Origin: Nitrospira sp.
GTDB taxonomy: Bacteria; Nitrospirota; Nitrospiria; Nitrospirales; Nitrospiraceae
NCBI GenBank assembly: GCA_029865225.1
Contig: JAOUHJ010000002.1
Coordinates: 100,072 to 164,071 of the forward strand
Direction: 5' to 3'
DNA: 64,000 bases
Position 1 is the first letter of the stretch, and every line of letters starts with the position of its first letter. Of the stretch, positions 45,688-59,251 are shown piece after piece. A model generated the notes under the pieces. That model searched no databases and had not been told where the DNA came from. It worked only from the letters and a program-made list of their open reading frames with translations. Position numbers and translations under genes: made by a program.

Positions 45688-46515
45688 CTAGGCAGACCGT
45701 GCGCTGTTCGGTCCGATCCCGAGCAACTCTCGGACCTTATCGGATGTGTCCTCGGCGCGAATGAGCGATTCCCCGATCAGCATGGCATGAATACCAGCCT
45801 CGTTCAGCTTCACCACGTCATCACGTTTATGAATCCCACTTTCGCTGATGATCAGCTTGTCGGGAGGAATGCGCTTCGCCAGCCGAAAGGTGACGTTGAG
45901 GTCGGTGGTGAAGGTCTTGAGGTCTCGGTTGTTGATCCCAATCAGTCTCGCAGTAGGAATCCATTCCAAGACCATATCCAACTCTCGCTCGTGATGGGTT
46001 TCGAAGAGGCTATCCATCCCGAGTTCAGTGGCTAACGCATAAAAATCCATCAACTGGCGCCGTTCCAATGCAGCCGCGATGAGCAAGATTGCATCGGCAC
46101 CGTGCGCACGCGCTTCATAAAATTGCGCATCGCCGACCATGAACTCCTTATTGAGCGCAGGGATCGGCAAGGCCTGTTTAATCTCTTTGAGGTACCGTAG
46201 GTCACCTTGAAAAAAATCCTTGTCGGTCAACACGGAAACAGCCGATGCCCCTTGTTCATGATAGGTTCGAGCAAACCCCAGATAATCAAACGTCTCTTCA
46301 AATTCAGGACGTAAGAGCCCTAGGCTTGGCGAGGCCTTCTTGACCTCGGCAATCAAGGCAGGGCTAGAAGGAGGCTTGGTCGCATCTAACGTGACGGCAA
46401 AGCCAAGCGTCGGTGGCGCGTCGCGAATCGCCGCCTTGAGATCCGCCAGATACGAGCGACTCTGCTTATGCCTAAGTTCCGCCTTCTTATGTTCGAGGAT
46501 ACGATCGAGGATCAT
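45688..46515 (-). CDS. trpC: Indole-3-glycerol phosphate synthase
   Basis: A 275-aa TIM barrel that cyclises CdRP to indole-3-glycerol phosphate. Key elements are IAEVKKASPS (catalytic Lys), SVLTDKDFFQGDLRYL (Lys), PALNKEFMV (Lys), LIGINNRDLKTF (Asn) and ISESGIHKRDDV. It starts 3 bases after trpD ends, suggesting tight coupling. Confidence 0.97.
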   Translation of the reverse strand: MILDRILEHKKAELRHKQSRSYLADLKAAIRDAPPTLGFAVTLDATKPPSSPALIAEVKKASPSLGLLRPEFEETFDYLGFARTYHEQGASAVSVLTDKDFFQGDLRYLKEIKQALPIPALNKEFMVGDAQFYEARAHGADAILLIAAALERRQLMDFYALATELGMDSLFETHHERELDMVLEWIPTARLIGINNRDLKTFTTDLNVTFRLAKRIPPDKLIISESGIHKRDDVVKLNEAGIHAMLIGESLIRAEDTSDKVRELLGIGPNSARSA

Positions 46516-46518
46516 GAG

Positions 46519-47541
46519 TTAGCCGTACTTCGTCGTAAACGCAATGAGTCGTTCCAGTTTCTCAGCCGCAGCTCCTGCATCGATGGTCCGTTGGGCGAGA
46601 AGGAACCCTTCCTTGAGCGTTTTCGCCTTCTGTCCCACCACCATGGCCGGAGCGGCATTCAAGCACACCATGTCTCGTTTCGGGCCTTTCCGACCCTGCA
46701 CAATGCTCTGGATGATCTGGGCATTGTCCTCCGGTGTGCCGCCCGCAAACTCTTTTTTCGAGACGCGCGGCAAATCGAACTCCTCCGGGGCAATGAAATA
46801 ACTTGTCACCACTCCACTTTTCCCCTCCGAAACTCTGGTTCGATCCGACAGGGTGATTTCATCCAGGCCATCCATCCCGTGAAGTACGAAACAATGTTGC
46901 GACCCCAACTCCAACAACACCCGCCCCAGGATGTCCGTCCACCTCGCGTCGTAGATCCCCAATACTTGATGGGTAGCACCAGCTGGATTCGCCAAGGGGC
47001 CCAACACATTCAAAATAGTCCGAATGCCTAGCTCCTGCCGTACCCCGGCACATTGTTTCATCGCACCATGGTAGAGCGGGGCAAATAAGAAGCCGATGCC
47101 GACTTCGTCGATGCAATCCGCTACGCATTCCGGCTCCAAGTCGATCTTGACACCGAGGACACTCAGCACATCGGCACTACCTGATCTGGATGAAACCGAA
47201 CGGTTGCCATGTTTGGCCACCGTGATGCCCGCTCCGGCAACCACAAATGCCGCAGCCGTGGAAATGTTGAACGTATTGGCCCCATCGCCACCGGTCCCGC
47301 AGGTATCCACCACGAGCGGCGAGCCGACCCTGATTTTCGTGGCTCGGGTTCGCATCGCATTGACTGAACCGACGATCTCGGAAACAGATTCTTCTTTCTG
47401 CCTGAGTCCCATGAGGTAGGCAGCCACCTGGGAAGAGGTGGCCACTCCGTCCATGATCTCGAGCATGACGGCTTCAGCCTCTTGTGCGGTAAGATCCGTT
47501 CTGTCGGCGAGCTTTGCAAGTGCATCTTTAATCATGGTCAC
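46519..47541 (-). CDS. trpD: Anthranilate phosphoribosyltransferase
   Basis: A 340-aa enzyme that attaches phosphoribose to anthranilate. The PRPP-binding DTCGTGGDGANTFNIST (about 78-94), KHGNRSVSSRSGSADVLS and GPLANPAGATHQVLGIYD are diagnostic. It lies 15 bases after trpG and is not fused to it. Confidence 0.98.
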   Translation of the reverse strand: MTMIKDALAKLADRTDLTAQEAEAVMLEIMDGVATSSQVAAYLMGLRQKEESVSEIVGSVNAMRTRATKIRVGSPLVVDTCGTGGDGANTFNISTAAAFVVAGAGITVAKHGNRSVSSRSGSADVLSVLGVKIDLEPECVADCIDEVGIGFLFAPLYHGAMKQCAGVRQELGIRTILNVLGPLANPAGATHQVLGIYDARWTDILGRVLLELGSQHCFVLHGMDGLDEITLSDRTRVSEGKSGVVTSYFIAPEEFDLPRVSKKEFAGGTPEDNAQIIQSIVQGRKGPKRDMVCLNAAPAMVVGQKAKTLKEGFLLAQRTIDAGAAAEKLERLIAFTTKYG

Positions 47542-47556
47542 ACGGGGATGGCACGA

Positions 47557-48120
47557 TTAGAGTTTCAAGTAATTGCGGAGCAAATCTTTTCCGACGGTCG
47601 TCAGGATCGATTCAGGATGGAACTGAACCCCCTCGACACAGAGCGTTTTATGTCGAAGCCCCATGATCTCACCTTCGGCGGTCTCAGCGGAGATCTCCAA
47701 ACAATCGGGAAGGTTGATTCGATTCACGATCAAGGAATGATAGCGCGTGGCCTCGAACGGATTGGGCAAGGATCGAAAGATGGTCTTGCCGTCGTGTGTG
47801 ATCTGCGATGTCTTCCCATGCATCAAACGGTGCGCTCGGATCACCTCTCCTCCAAACGCCACGGCCATCGACTGGTGTCCTAAGCAGACACCGAGGATGG
47901 GTATCTTCCCACCAAATCGACGGATGGCCTCGACCGAAATGCCGGCCTCCTTGGGCGTACATGGCCCAGGAGAGATCACGATTCGACTCGGACGCAACTC
48001 CTCAATCTGATCCATAGTGATCTTATCATTACGATAGACCTGCACATCCTCACCCAACTCTCCCAGATATTGCACCAAATTATAGGTGAACGAATCGTAG
48101 TTATCGATGACGAGTAGCAT
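47557..48120 (-). CDS. trpG: Anthranilate synthase component II (glutamine amidotransferase)
   Basis: A 187-aa class I amidotransferase that supplies ammonia to TrpE. The nucleophile is in [12 protein letters not shown], the His-Glu pair in [13 protein letters not shown], and the start is [34 protein letters not shown] forms the oxyanion strand. It could also serve 4-amino-4-deoxychorismate synthesis (PabA), as in organisms with a shared subunit; the trp context favours TrpG. It follows trpE by 77 bases. Confidence 0.96.
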   Translation of the reverse strand: MLLVIDNYDSFTYNLVQYLGELGEDVQVYRNDKITMDQIEELRPSRIVISPGPCTPKEAGISVEAIRRFGGKIPILGVCLGHQSMAVAFGGEVIRAHRLMHGKTSQITHDGKTIFRSLPNPFEATRYHSLIVNRINLPDCLEISAETAEGEIMGLRHKTLCVEGVQFHPESILTTVGKDLLRNYLKL

Positions 48121-48197
48121 GGGAATACCGACACCTTGTGGATGTTCGTCGAGAGGAAAGCACGATTGATTGATCTCCTACCGGTGGCATACGAGCC

Positions 48198-49694
48198 TTA
48201 CTCGAGCCCCTGTTCCGCCAACTCAATGGCCTTCATCATTGCACGTGATTTGTTGCACGTTTCTTCATACTCGTGCTCCGGATTGGAGTCGGCCACGATA
48301 CCGGCACCAGCCTGGATAAAAGCCCGATGTCGGGAAACGACGACCGTTCGGATATTGATGCACATGTCCATGTTGCCTGAAAAACTGATGTACCCCACCG
48401 CGCCGGCATAGGGTCCACGCTTCGTCGGCTCAAGTTCTTCGATGATTTCCATGGCTCTGATCTTCGGTGCCCCTGACACGGTTCCGGCAGGAAAGCAGGC
48501 CTTCAACACGTCATACACGGTCTTGCCCGTACCCAATGTGCCCGTGACATTCGACACGATATGCATGACGTGCGAGTACCGCTCGACATTCATCAATGAC
48601 TCAACGCGAACCGATCCCCGTTCAGCGACGCGGCCGATATCATTGCGGCCAAGGTCCACCAGCATGATATGTTCCGCCCGTTCCTTGGTATCGGCCAGCA
48701 GTCGGCGCTCCAGCTCCGCATCTTCTTCCATCGTCGTTCCGCGACGCCTGGTCCCCGCGATAGGACGCACCGATGCCAACCCATCTTCGCACCGGACAAG
48801 GATTTCAGGGGATGACCCGACCAGTTCGACTCCTGCGATACGCAGGTAGTACATGTAGGGCGAGGGATTTACGACACGAAGGGCTCGGTAGAGCTGGAAC
48901 GGCGGAGCCTGGAGACTGGTTTCCCACCGTTGCGAAAGCACGCACTGAAAGATGTCGCCGGCCTTGATGTATTCCTGAGCACGAGACACCATCTTCTCAA
49001 AGTCCGCCTTGCTCATATTGGCCGTGAATCGAAGAGGAGATCGTCGGCGCTTCGGCTTCTGGCGCTTCAGAGGCCGGCGCAGTCTGTCGATCATGGCCTC
49101 GATTCGCCCCGTCGCTTGCCGGTACGCTGCACGAACATCTCGGTCGGAGGTCGATTTGACATGCGCATTGGCCACCACCTTGATCTTTTGCGACACGTTG
49201 TCGAAGATCAGCAGGGTTTCGGTCAACAGAAATGCAAAGTCAGGAAGATCAAGATGCTCTTTTCGGCGGGAGGGGAGCTCCTCGAAGGTCTTCACAATAT
49301 CATAGCCTAGATAGCCGACAGCTCCCCCGACAAAGCGAGGGAGATTCGGAACCGTCACAGGCCGATAGGCCTCCATGAGCTCCCGCAGGCGATCCAACGG
49401 CGCTCCTCGGCTCGGGATGCGTCGGCGATGCGCCCCCTTCTTCACACACAGGTCTCCACGATCTTCATAGATGACAAGCGGAGACCCGCTCCCAAGAAAG
49501 GAATATCTCGCCCATTTTTCCCCACCCTGAATGCTTTCCAGCAAGTAGGCCGATGGGCCATGGTCGATCTTTGCGAAGGCTGAGACCGGCGTGTCATGAT
49601 CCGCCAGGATTTCACGGAACAGCGGGATCAGATTTCCCTGCTTCGCATAGGAGCGGAACTCATCCAGGTTGAGCGAATACGTCTCAGACCGCAT
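48198..49694 (-). CDS. trpE: Anthranilate synthase component I
   Basis: A 498-aa chorismate-using enzyme. The allosteric tryptophan site is recognisable in SAYLLESIQGGEKWARYSFLG (LLES motif). The catalytic domain has GDIFQCVLSQRW, PSPYMYYLR, RPIAGTRRRG, LVDLGRNDIGRV and FPAGTVSGAPKIRAMEIIEEL. The intact LLES suggests feedback inhibition by tryptophan. It starts 10 bases after the LysM lipoprotein and heads the trp genes. Confidence 0.97.
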   Translation of the reverse strand: MRSETYSLNLDEFRSYAKQGNLIPLFREILADHDTPVSAFAKIDHGPSAYLLESIQGGEKWARYSFLGSGSPLVIYEDRGDLCVKKGAHRRRIPSRGAPLDRLRELMEAYRPVTVPNLPRFVGGAVGYLGYDIVKTFEELPSRRKEHLDLPDFAFLLTETLLIFDNVSQKIKVVANAHVKSTSDRDVRAAYRQATGRIEAMIDRLRRPLKRQKPKRRRSPLRFTANMSKADFEKMVSRAQEYIKAGDIFQCVLSQRWETSLQAPPFQLYRALRVVNPSPYMYYLRIAGVELVGSSPEILVRCEDGLASVRPIAGTRRRGTTMEEDAELERRLLADTKERAEHIMLVDLGRNDIGRVAERGSVRVESLMNVERYSHVMHIVSNVTGTLGTGKTVYDVLKACFPAGTVSGAPKIRAMEIIEELEPTKRGPYAGAVGYISFSGNMDMCINIRTVVVSRHRAFIQAGAGIVADSNPEHEYEETCNKSRAMMKAIELAEQGLE

Positions 49695-49704
49695 GTCTTT
49701 CCAA

Positions 49705-50322
49705 CTACTCGTCTACCACGAGGAGTTTTTGTCCGACTTCAATGATGTCATCCGGAAGCTTATTGATCTGTTTCAACGTCCCCATCTCGATGCCATACCG
49801 TCGACTAATGCCGAACAAGGTCTCCCCCGGCTTCACCACATGCACCTTTGTGTCGGCACTGATCGACAAGTCGTCATCTGCATGACGGTTCCGATCCACT
49901 TCGCTCGGGGCAGACTTGCGCACTTTCGCTTTCTTCTGTTTGGGTGGAGAAACATGGCCTTTCCGCTGCATATCTTCCAAGGCTTTTCGTTCGAGCACCG
50001 TAGCTTCGCGAATCGCTTCCGCCTCTTCCTGGAGACGGCCCATCTGTTCGCGTGCCATCTGCACTTGGGACGATAATTCTCGATTCCTCGCCTCATATTC
50101 TGCGAGTTCGGCCTTCGCACGCCTGACGTCACTATCCAATTCAGCCGTTCGTTTTTCTTCCTGCGCTAGAAGACGTTGAAAATTCAAGCTTCTCGCCTTC
50201 TCGGCATTGTATTTTTCTTCCAACACCACACACCCATTCAGCAACGACCCGCTGCACAACATGGCAGTTAGGAGAGCAAACATTCTCACCCGCTCATGCA
50301 CTGGGCGTTCATCCTTCTGCAT
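49705..50322 (-). CDS. LysM-domain coiled-coil lipoprotein upstream of trpE
   Basis: A 205-aa lipoprotein. The ATG at 50322 is preceded by AGGAGG; a later ATG at 50283 begins the hydrophobic part. Lipobox LLNGC, then a coiled coil (about 35-115, KRTAELDSDVRRAKAELAEY) and a basic linker, then a C-terminal LysM (VHVVKPGETLFGISRRYGIE ... VGQKLLV). It would anchor in a membrane and bind peptidoglycan. It is the first gene of the transcript that continues into trpE 10 bases later, an unexpected partnership for amino-acid biosynthesis genes. Confidence 0.83.
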   Translation of the reverse strand: MQKDERPVHERVRMFALLTAMLCSGSLLNGCVVLEEKYNAEKARSLNFQRLLAQEEKRTAELDSDVRRAKAELAEYEARNRELSSQVQMAREQMGRLQEEAEAIREATVLERKALEDMQRKGHVSPPKQKKAKVRKSAPSEVDRNRHADDDLSISADTKVHVVKPGETLFGISRRYGIEMGTLKQINKLPDDIIEVGQKLLVVDE

Positions 50323-50378
50323 AGATCCTCCTCTTTACCTTTTGCCCCTTCTCCATCTCCATGGACAAATGGGATTCT

Positions 50379-50407
50379 AGGATAGTGGCCATCGATGATA
50401 AAGTCAA
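50379..50407 (-). promoter_or_regulatory. Promoter of the LysM-trpEGDCFBA transcript
   Basis: On the minus strand TTGACT (50402-50407), a 17-base spacer and TATCCT (50379-50384) form a sigma-70 promoter about 57 bases before the LysM start. No leader peptide rich in tryptophan and no attenuator are evident. Confidence 0.55.
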
Positions 50408-50429
50408 AGCACCCTGTGTGTGCGTCGGT

Positions 50430-50458
50430 TTGACCGGTTTCGCTACCTATGCTACTGT
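50430..50458 (+). promoter_or_regulatory. Promoter of ligA
   Basis: TTGACC (50430-50435), 17 bases, then TACTGT (50453-50458). It is back-to-back with the trp-side promoter, about 20 bases apart, so the two could compete for polymerase. Confidence 0.45.
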
Positions 50459-50501
50459 CGCGTTCGTTCAGGCCTCTCTCCCAACTCATGCCCGACGCTG
50501 A

Positions 50502-53887
<3,386 letters not shown>

Positions 53888-54159
53888 CGCCGTCTTATAT
53901 TAGGGACGCTGAACCAGTATGGCTGGCTTGATGAGAAGCCGGGTGTCTCCCAGAGGATATCTCTTCGTCCACCCTTCAGAGGATCTTAAGATTAGAATGA
54001 CCGAACGATTTAACATAGGAGTCACAGTAGCTACATGTACCATAGGGATCAAAAGCAGGCAAGCAGTTCGAAAAACGTTACTGCAAAATCAAATACTTCC
54101 GAAACAACATTGTTGCAGGAGTTGGCTCAAATCCTTCAGCTCAGCCCCTTGCTCTCAGT

Positions 54160-54837
54160 CTAGCCATCGTCTCGAATAACTAATGATTTAAGGCCAAACG
54201 TTCGAGTGAACCGATCTGCAAACCGCTGCGCCTCCGACTCGGTCTGGAACCGACCCAACCGAACACGGTAACGGCGTCCCTCGGGGAGATCGACGTGGAT
54301 GATCCGTCCGTCCGGAAAGTCTCGCCGGACTCGCGCCAACAACGCCCGTGCGTTCTCATAGTCTGCAAATGCTCCAGCTTGAACTCGTAACGGACCCATT
54401 CCTTCCGGTTGGGCGACATAATCAATGACTCGAAGCTCGACTCGGTCTGTTCCGTTCGTCACCATATCCAGTGCCCGAGCGCCGGCTAATGAAAGGTCCA
54501 AGATCCGCCCCCTCGCGAACGGCCCTCGATCGTTCACCCTGACCGTGACCTGTCGCCCAGAGGTCAAGGAACGAACCACTGCCACAGACCCGAGCGGCAG
54601 TGTTCGATGCGCAGCCGTCAGTTTATGCATGTCGTACCGCTCCCCATTCGCGGTCTTGCTTCCATGAAAACCTGGGCCATACCACGAGGCCTCACCTCGC
54701 TCCACTACGCCTATTGGATATCCGGGGAATCGATTGATCTGACGGGACGGTCCCGTACAGCCTTGCGCGAGAAGTCCCCCAACAAGGCCTATGAGGATAA
54801 TCGTCGAAGCAATACCCGTGTGCGGCGACGGCCGCAT
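54160..54837 (-). CDS. rlpA: RlpA-type septal lytic transglycosylase with SPOR domain
   Basis: A 225-aa lipoprotein (LLAQGC lipobox). The double-psi barrel has GEASWYGPGFHGSKTANGE, then MHKLTAAHRTLPLGSVAVV and VRVNDRGPFARGRILDLSLA, with the catalytic Asp and Glu region typical of RlpA. The C-terminus (about 145-225) is a SPOR domain (LRVQAGAFADYENARALLAR ... YRVRLGRFQTESEAQRFADR) that binds denuded septal peptidoglycan. It cleaves glycan strands lacking stem peptides. It starts 3 bases after the ACT-protein gene. Confidence 0.92.
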   Translation of the reverse strand: MRPSPHTGIASTIILIGLVGGLLAQGCTGPSRQINRFPGYPIGVVERGEASWYGPGFHGSKTANGERYDMHKLTAAHRTLPLGSVAVVRSLTSGRQVTVRVNDRGPFARGRILDLSLAGARALDMVTNGTDRVELRVIDYVAQPEGMGPLRVQAGAFADYENARALLARVRRDFPDGRIIHVDLPEGRRYRVRLGRFQTESEAQRFADRFTRTFGLKSLVIRDDG

Positions 54838-54840
54838 GGG

Positions 54841-55251
54841 TCAAAACTCGTCGAGGGATTGATTGCGGAGAATGGTCAGCGCTTTGTCGGTGTTGGAAAC
54901 CGTCAGGACGACGAGCGCCCGTTTCCCTTCTCGTGAGGGCGTACAGTAGCCACACTTGATGTTGATCCGGCTCTTCATCAACAGTTCGGCCACTTTTCTC
55001 AATGCGCCAGGCTTGTTCTCAAGACTCAACAGCAGGGCCGTTTCTTCGCCGAACTTGATCTTCGCCGAGCGAAGAGCCGCGCGAGCGCCATCCAGATCAG
55101 CCACCAGCAAGCGCAACTTTCCCGCGCCCGTCACTTCCGGGGCTGAAAATGCTTTAATGTTCACTCCAGCTTCGCCAAGCACGGCCGTCACTCTAGCCAG
55201 AGCACCTGGTTTACTTTGACCACTGATGACAAGCTGCGTCGCGACCGGCAT
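54841..55251 (-). CDS. Tandem ACT-domain protein
   Basis: A 136-aa protein made of two ACT domains: residues 5-65 (TQLVISGQSKPGALARVTAV ... GVNIKAFSAPE) and 70-136 (ALLLSLENKPGALRKVAELL ... INIKCGYCTPSREGKRALVV). ACT domains bind amino acids and regulate enzymes; stand-alone tandem ACT proteins are common, usually of unknown partner. It leads rlpA with a 3-base gap. Confidence 0.85.
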   Translation of the reverse strand: MPVATQLVISGQSKPGALARVTAVLGEAGVNIKAFSAPEVTGAGKLRLLVADLDGARAALRSAKIKFGEETALLLSLENKPGALRKVAELLMKSRINIKCGYCTPSREGKRALVVLTVSNTDKALTILRNQSLDEF

Positions 55252-55278
55252 AGCCGAACTCCTCTGGACTCTTCGCCG

Positions 55279-55485
55279 TTAAAACCGTCTGCGCCTCGCT
55301 AAACGAGTCACTTGCAACGGAGACCATCCCCTCCGATGCTCACAATTCCTATAAGAGTCTATCGGTTTTGAGAAAAATTTTCGAGTCCTGACCCGTCGGA
55401 TCGCAAGCGCCGCCGTACCGAATCGCCTGCGCTGAAATCGCCGTTTTCTACAGCAGATGCACGATGATGGAGATTTACTCTGCAT
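55279..55485 (-). CDS. Possible small arginine-rich protein after nrdJ
   Basis: A 68-codon frame whose ATG at 55485 is preceded by GGGAG at good distance and lies 12 bases after the nrdJ stop. The product is very basic (CCRKRRFQRRRFG, LARRRRF) and not recognisable. Such composition often marks non-coding DNA, so the ribosome site is the only real support. Confidence 0.25.
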   Translation of the reverse strand: MQSKSPSSCICCRKRRFQRRRFGTAALAIRRVRTRKFFSKPIDSYRNCEHRRGWSPLQVTRLARRRRF

Positions 55486-55497
55486 GGTCTCACTCCC

Positions 55498-58400
55498 TTA
55501 TGAGCATCCACTTGTTGCACCGCAACTGACGCATTTGAGACAGGTGCCGTTTCGAACCATGGTGAACTGTTTGCATTCCGGACAGGGATCACCTTCATAG
55601 CCTTTGACTCTGGCGTCTTTGGCGCTTTGGATCTCCGTCAGGGTCAATGTCTCATGCACCAGCTCCACTTGTCGAGCAATCCCATACCCATTTCCGTGTC
55701 CATTTCCCTTTCCGCCGTTTCGGCGAATCGGAAGGTGTTCCGTCACCACAGAAGATTTAGCCAATGCGTCGAGGTCGGCTTCTTCCTCGAAGCATTCAGG
55801 GTCCATATCGTCTTTCTTCATTGAATCCATGCGCAGATCTTCTTCTTTCACCTGCGCCAGATCATACCGATCGAGATAGGTGACGGCAAGTTCGCGGAAG
55901 ATGTAATCGATGATCGAGGTCGACATCTTGATCCGATCATTCAGTTTGACGGGACCGTTCGGCTCGAACCGAGTGAAGACGAAGGCTTCAACGAATTCCT
56001 CCAGCGGGACGCCGTGCTGAAGCCCAAGCGAGATGGCGATCGCAAAGCAGTTCATGAGACTTCTGAACGCCGCCCCCTCCTTGTGCATGTCCAAAAAGAT
56101 TTCCCCGACGGTCCCGTCCTCATATTCACCGGTTCGCAAATACAGCTTGTGTCCGCCGACAATCGCCTTTTGCGTGTACCCGTTGCGCCGACTCGGCAGT
56201 GGGCGGCGTTTGGCAAGGTACCGCACGAGTACTCGCTCGGTCACTTTTTCAGCCATCTCCACGATACCGGCAGTGGTTTCGATGGCCTTTCCGCTGTCGG
56301 TCGATGCGCTCAATGGCTGGCTCAGCTTGGACCCGTCACGATACAACGCCACTGCTTTTACCATGCTCTTCCAGGCAAGCAGATACGACGCCTTGACCTC
56401 ATCCACGGTGGCTTCGGCCGGCATATTGATAGTCTTGCTGATCGCACCGCTGATAAACGGCTGCGCCGCAGCCATCATGCGGATATGGGCATCGACGGCG
56501 ATGGAGCGTCGTCCGATTCGACCACATCGATTGGCGCAATCGAATACCGCGAGATGTTCGGCACGCAAGTGCGGCGCACCTTCCACCGTCATCGTCCCAG
56601 AACAGAAATCGTTCGCGGCAGCGATCTCTTCTTGCGTAAAGCCGAGCGCCTTCAGCATGTTGAAATTCGGCTCATTGAATTGCCCTTCGGTGAGACCGAG
56701 CTGTTCCACGCAAAAGGCTTCTCCCAGAATAAATCTATTAAAGGCAAACTGAATTTCGAACGCCTGCCGCAACCCAGACTCGAGTCGATCTAAAGCCGCA
56801 TCGTCGAATCCCTTCTGGCGCAACGTGTCATGATTGATAAAGGGTGCACCTTTGAGCGTCTGCGCACCGACACAGTAGCGGACGATATCTTGGGCCTGTT
56901 GGTCCGTATAGCCCAAGTTGCTCAACGCAGGTGGCAGGCTTTGATTGATGATCTTGAAGTACCCTCCACCCGCCAACTTCTTGAACTTCACCAGCGCAAA
57001 GTCAGGCTCAATCCCGGTGGTATCACAATCCATGACCAACCCAATCGTGCCGGTCGGAGCGATCACAGTTACCTGTGCATTGCGGTACCCATAAGCCGCC
57101 CCGAGCTCAAGCGCATGGTCCCAAGCCCTTCGAGCAGCAAGCAGCATGTCCGGAGGACAGTGTTCGGGACGGATTCCCATCGGAACAATCGTCAAACCTT
57201 CATATTCGGTATGGGGAACCTGGTATGCAGCCCGCCGGTGGTTGCGGATCACGCGGAGCATGTGCTCCCGATTCTTTGCATAGCCAGGAAAGGGCGACAA
57301 TTCGGCAGCCATTTCAGCCGAAGCACGATACGCCTCCCCGGTCATGATGGACGTGATGGCGCCACAAATCGCCACCGCTTTGGGAGAATCATAGGGAACC
57401 CCCAACCGCATCAGCACGGTGCCGAGATTCGCATAGCCCAACCCCAGCGTCCGGAATTGATAGCTCTTTTCGGCGATCGAGCGGCTCGGGAACGAAGCCA
57501 TCAAGACGCTGATTTCCAAGGCAATCGTCCACAATCGAACAGCGTGGCGGAAATGCTCTAATTCGAACTGCCCGTCCGCGCTGTAAAACTTGGTGAGGTT
57601 GAGAGAAGCCAGATTGCAAGCGGTATCGTCCAAAAACATGTATTCGGAACAGGGGTTGGACGCATTGATCCGACCGTCTTCCGGACAGGTATGCCATTCG
57701 TTGATGGTGGTATCGTATTGAGTTCCAGGATCCGCGCAAACCCAGGCTGCCCAGGCGATCCGATCCCACAGGTCCCTGGCCTTGACGGTCTTGCACACCT
57801 TGCCGTTTGTGCGGCGTTTGAGTTGCCACTCGCCATCGGCTTCGAGTGCGGCAAAAAACTCATTGGGAATTCTGACGCTGTTGTTCGAATTTTGGCCTGA
57901 AACCGTCTGATACGCCTTGCCATCCCAATTAGTGTCGTACTCGTGAAAGACAAAGTGCGTGAACCCTTGTTGCGCGTACGAAAACATCCGTTGCACATAG
58001 GCTTCGGGCACCAGATCACGACGGGCCAACGTCAACGCCTCGCGTAGGACCGGATTCGTTTTGTGATCAAGATCCAGCCTGAGAGCCCCGTCACCGTCGA
58101 CCGTATGACAGGCCTTCAAAACCGCATTGAGGCGCTGCGCGCAGATCTTCGAACCCGTAACCATCGCCGCAACCTTTTGTTCTTCGACGACCTTCCAATC
58201 GATGAATTCCTCGATATCCGGATGGTCGAGGTCTAAACAGACCATCTTCGCGGCGCGGCGCGTGGTCCCGCCGGACTTGATCGCCCCTGCCGCTCGATCC
58301 CCGATCTTGAGGAAGGACATAAGCCCCGACGACCTGCCGCCGCCGGAAAGGCCTTCACCGTCTCCCCTCAGTTTTGAAAAGTTCGTCCCGGTTCCGGAGC

Positions 58401-59034
58401 CATACTTGAACAAGCGGGCCTCCCGAACCCAGAGGTCCATGATCCCGTTTTCATTGACGAGATCATCCTCGATCGATTGAATGAAACAGGCATGGGGCTG
58501 AGGATGTTCGAACGCGTTGGTGGCTTTGACCACCTCACGAGTTTGGGGATCGACGTAATAGTGCCCCTGAGCGGGTCCAGACAAACCATACGCATAGTGC
58601 AGGCCGGTGTTGAACCATTGGGGAGAGTTGGGCGCGGCCATTTGATACGCCAGCATGTAGCACATTTCATCGTGAAACGACTCGGCGTCTTCAGGGGTCT
58701 TAAAATACCCGTGGGACTTGCCCCAGTGGGTCCAGCACCCCGCCATGCGCTCAAATACTTGACGCGCATCCCGCTCGCCCCCGAGCACCGGCTTGCCGTC
58801 TGAATCGACAAGCGGCTGGCCGTTCTCATCGCACTGGGGAATTCCGGCCTTCCGGAAGTATTTTTGTGCCAAAATGTCGACGGCCAACTGAGACCAGGTC
58901 TCAGGCACATCGATATTTTCGAGCTTAAACACCGTGGACCCGTCGGGGTTGCGAATCTCGGACGACCGTTTCACGAACGGCAGCCCCTCGTAGGGGCTCA
59001 CTCCGCGACGAGTAAATCTCCGATCAATTTTCAC
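55498..59034 (-). CDS. nrdJ: Vitamin B12-dependent ribonucleotide reductase, class II
   Basis: A 1178-aa adenosylcobalamin enzyme that makes deoxyribonucleotides without an oxygen-derived radical. Start: GTG at 59034, with GGGAGG seven bases upstream; a TTG at 59058 is in frame but less well placed. Signatures: [50 protein letters not shown] (active-site Asn/Cys/Glu, about 460) and [21 protein letters not shown]. The C-terminus has two cysteine pairs (CPECKQ ... CLKCVSCGA) like the zinc-finger end of long NrdJ forms. It suits a microorganism moving between oxic and anoxic conditions. Confidence 0.96.
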   Translation of the reverse strand: MKIDRRFTRRGVSPYEGLPFVKRSSEIRNPDGSTVFKLENIDVPETWSQLAVDILAQKYFRKAGIPQCDENGQPLVDSDGKPVLGGERDARQVFERMAGCWTHWGKSHGYFKTPEDAESFHDEMCYMLAYQMAAPNSPQWFNTGLHYAYGLSGPAQGHYYVDPQTREVVKATNAFEHPQPHACFIQSIEDDLVNENGIMDLWVREARLFKYGSGTGTNFSKLRGDGEGLSGGGRSSGLMSFLKIGDRAAGAIKSGGTTRRAAKMVCLDLDHPDIEEFIDWKVVEEQKVAAMVTGSKICAQRLNAVLKACHTVDGDGALRLDLDHKTNPVLREALTLARRDLVPEAYVQRMFSYAQQGFTHFVFHEYDTNWDGKAYQTVSGQNSNNSVRIPNEFFAALEADGEWQLKRRTNGKVCKTVKARDLWDRIAWAAWVCADPGTQYDTTINEWHTCPEDGRINASNPCSEYMFLDDTACNLASLNLTKFYSADGQFELEHFRHAVRLWTIALEISVLMASFPSRSIAEKSYQFRTLGLGYANLGTVLMRLGVPYDSPKAVAICGAITSIMTGEAYRASAEMAAELSPFPGYAKNREHMLRVIRNHRRAAYQVPHTEYEGLTIVPMGIRPEHCPPDMLLAARRAWDHALELGAAYGYRNAQVTVIAPTGTIGLVMDCDTTGIEPDFALVKFKKLAGGGYFKIINQSLPPALSNLGYTDQQAQDIVRYCVGAQTLKGAPFINHDTLRQKGFDDAALDRLESGLRQAFEIQFAFNRFILGEAFCVEQLGLTEGQFNEPNFNMLKALGFTQEEIAAANDFCSGTMTVEGAPHLRAEHLAVFDCANRCGRIGRRSIAVDAHIRMMAAAQPFISGAISKTINMPAEATVDEVKASYLLAWKSMVKAVALYRDGSKLSQPLSASTDSGKAIETTAGIVEMAEKVTERVLVRYLAKRRPLPSRRNGYTQKAIVGGHKLYLRTGEYEDGTVGEIFLDMHKEGAAFRSLMNCFAIAISLGLQHGVPLEEFVEAFVFTRFEPNGPVKLNDRIKMSTSIIDYIFRELAVTYLDRYDLAQVKEEDLRMDSMKKDDMDPECFEEEADLDALAKSSVVTEHLPIRRNGGKGNGHGNGYGIARQVELVHETLTLTEIQSAKDARVKGYEGDPCPECKQFTMVRNGTCLKCVSCGATSGCS

Positions 59035-59125
59035 GGTGGTCCTCCCTCTGGTAGGCAATGGATTGTGGGGTGCTGCCGTTCGTTGTCATTTGCACTGCAT
59101 AAAATGTGTTTGTCACCAGCAGTCA

Positions 59126-59141
59126 ACTACATATAGCTAGC
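59126..59141 (-). promoter_or_regulatory. NrdR-box-like site 2 over the nrdJ -10
   Basis: ACTACATATAGCTAGC (plus-strand reading) matches the ACAC-w-ATATA-T-w-GTGT NrdR consensus at about 8 of 16 positions, including the central ATATA. It covers the -10 hexamer and lies 30 bases start-to-start from site 1, close to the three-turn spacing of paired NrdR boxes. Confidence 0.45.
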
Positions 59142-59156
59142 ATGTTTTTTTGTCAA
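59128..59156 (-). promoter_or_regulatory. nrdJ promoter
   Basis: Perfect -35 TTGACA (59151-59156), 17-base spacer, -10 TATGTA (59128-59133) on the minus strand, about 95 bases before the GTG. No cobalamin riboswitch is recognised in the leader. Confidence 0.65.
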
Positions 59157-59171
59157 CACCAAGTATTGTGG
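59156..59171 (-). promoter_or_regulatory. NrdR-box-like site 1 at the nrdJ -35
   Basis: ACACCAAGTATTGTGG matches about 12 of 16 positions of the NrdR consensus (ACAC ... TATTGTG). It abuts the -35 hexamer. Confidence 0.5.
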
Positions 59172-59192
59172 ATCTTTGGGAACAGGAGGGAA

Positions 59193-59228
59193 AGGCTGTG
59201 AATAGTTGAATCGCGAATCTCACAGCCT
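59193..59228. repeat. 9-bp inverted repeat upstream of nrdJ
   Basis: AGGCTGTGA (59193-59201) and TCACAGCCT (59220-59228) are perfect inverted copies around an 18-base loop. It lies between the nrdJ promoter and the DnaA box. No T-run follows, so a protein site or structural hairpin is more likely than a terminator. Confidence 0.4.
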
Positions 59229-59251
59229 AGTTTAGGCATTTCTCAGCGAGG

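Noticed and set aside
50323..50378. Trp attenuator/leader peptide
   Set aside because: No tryptophan-rich short frame and no alternative hairpins followed by a T-run before the LysM or trpE genes.
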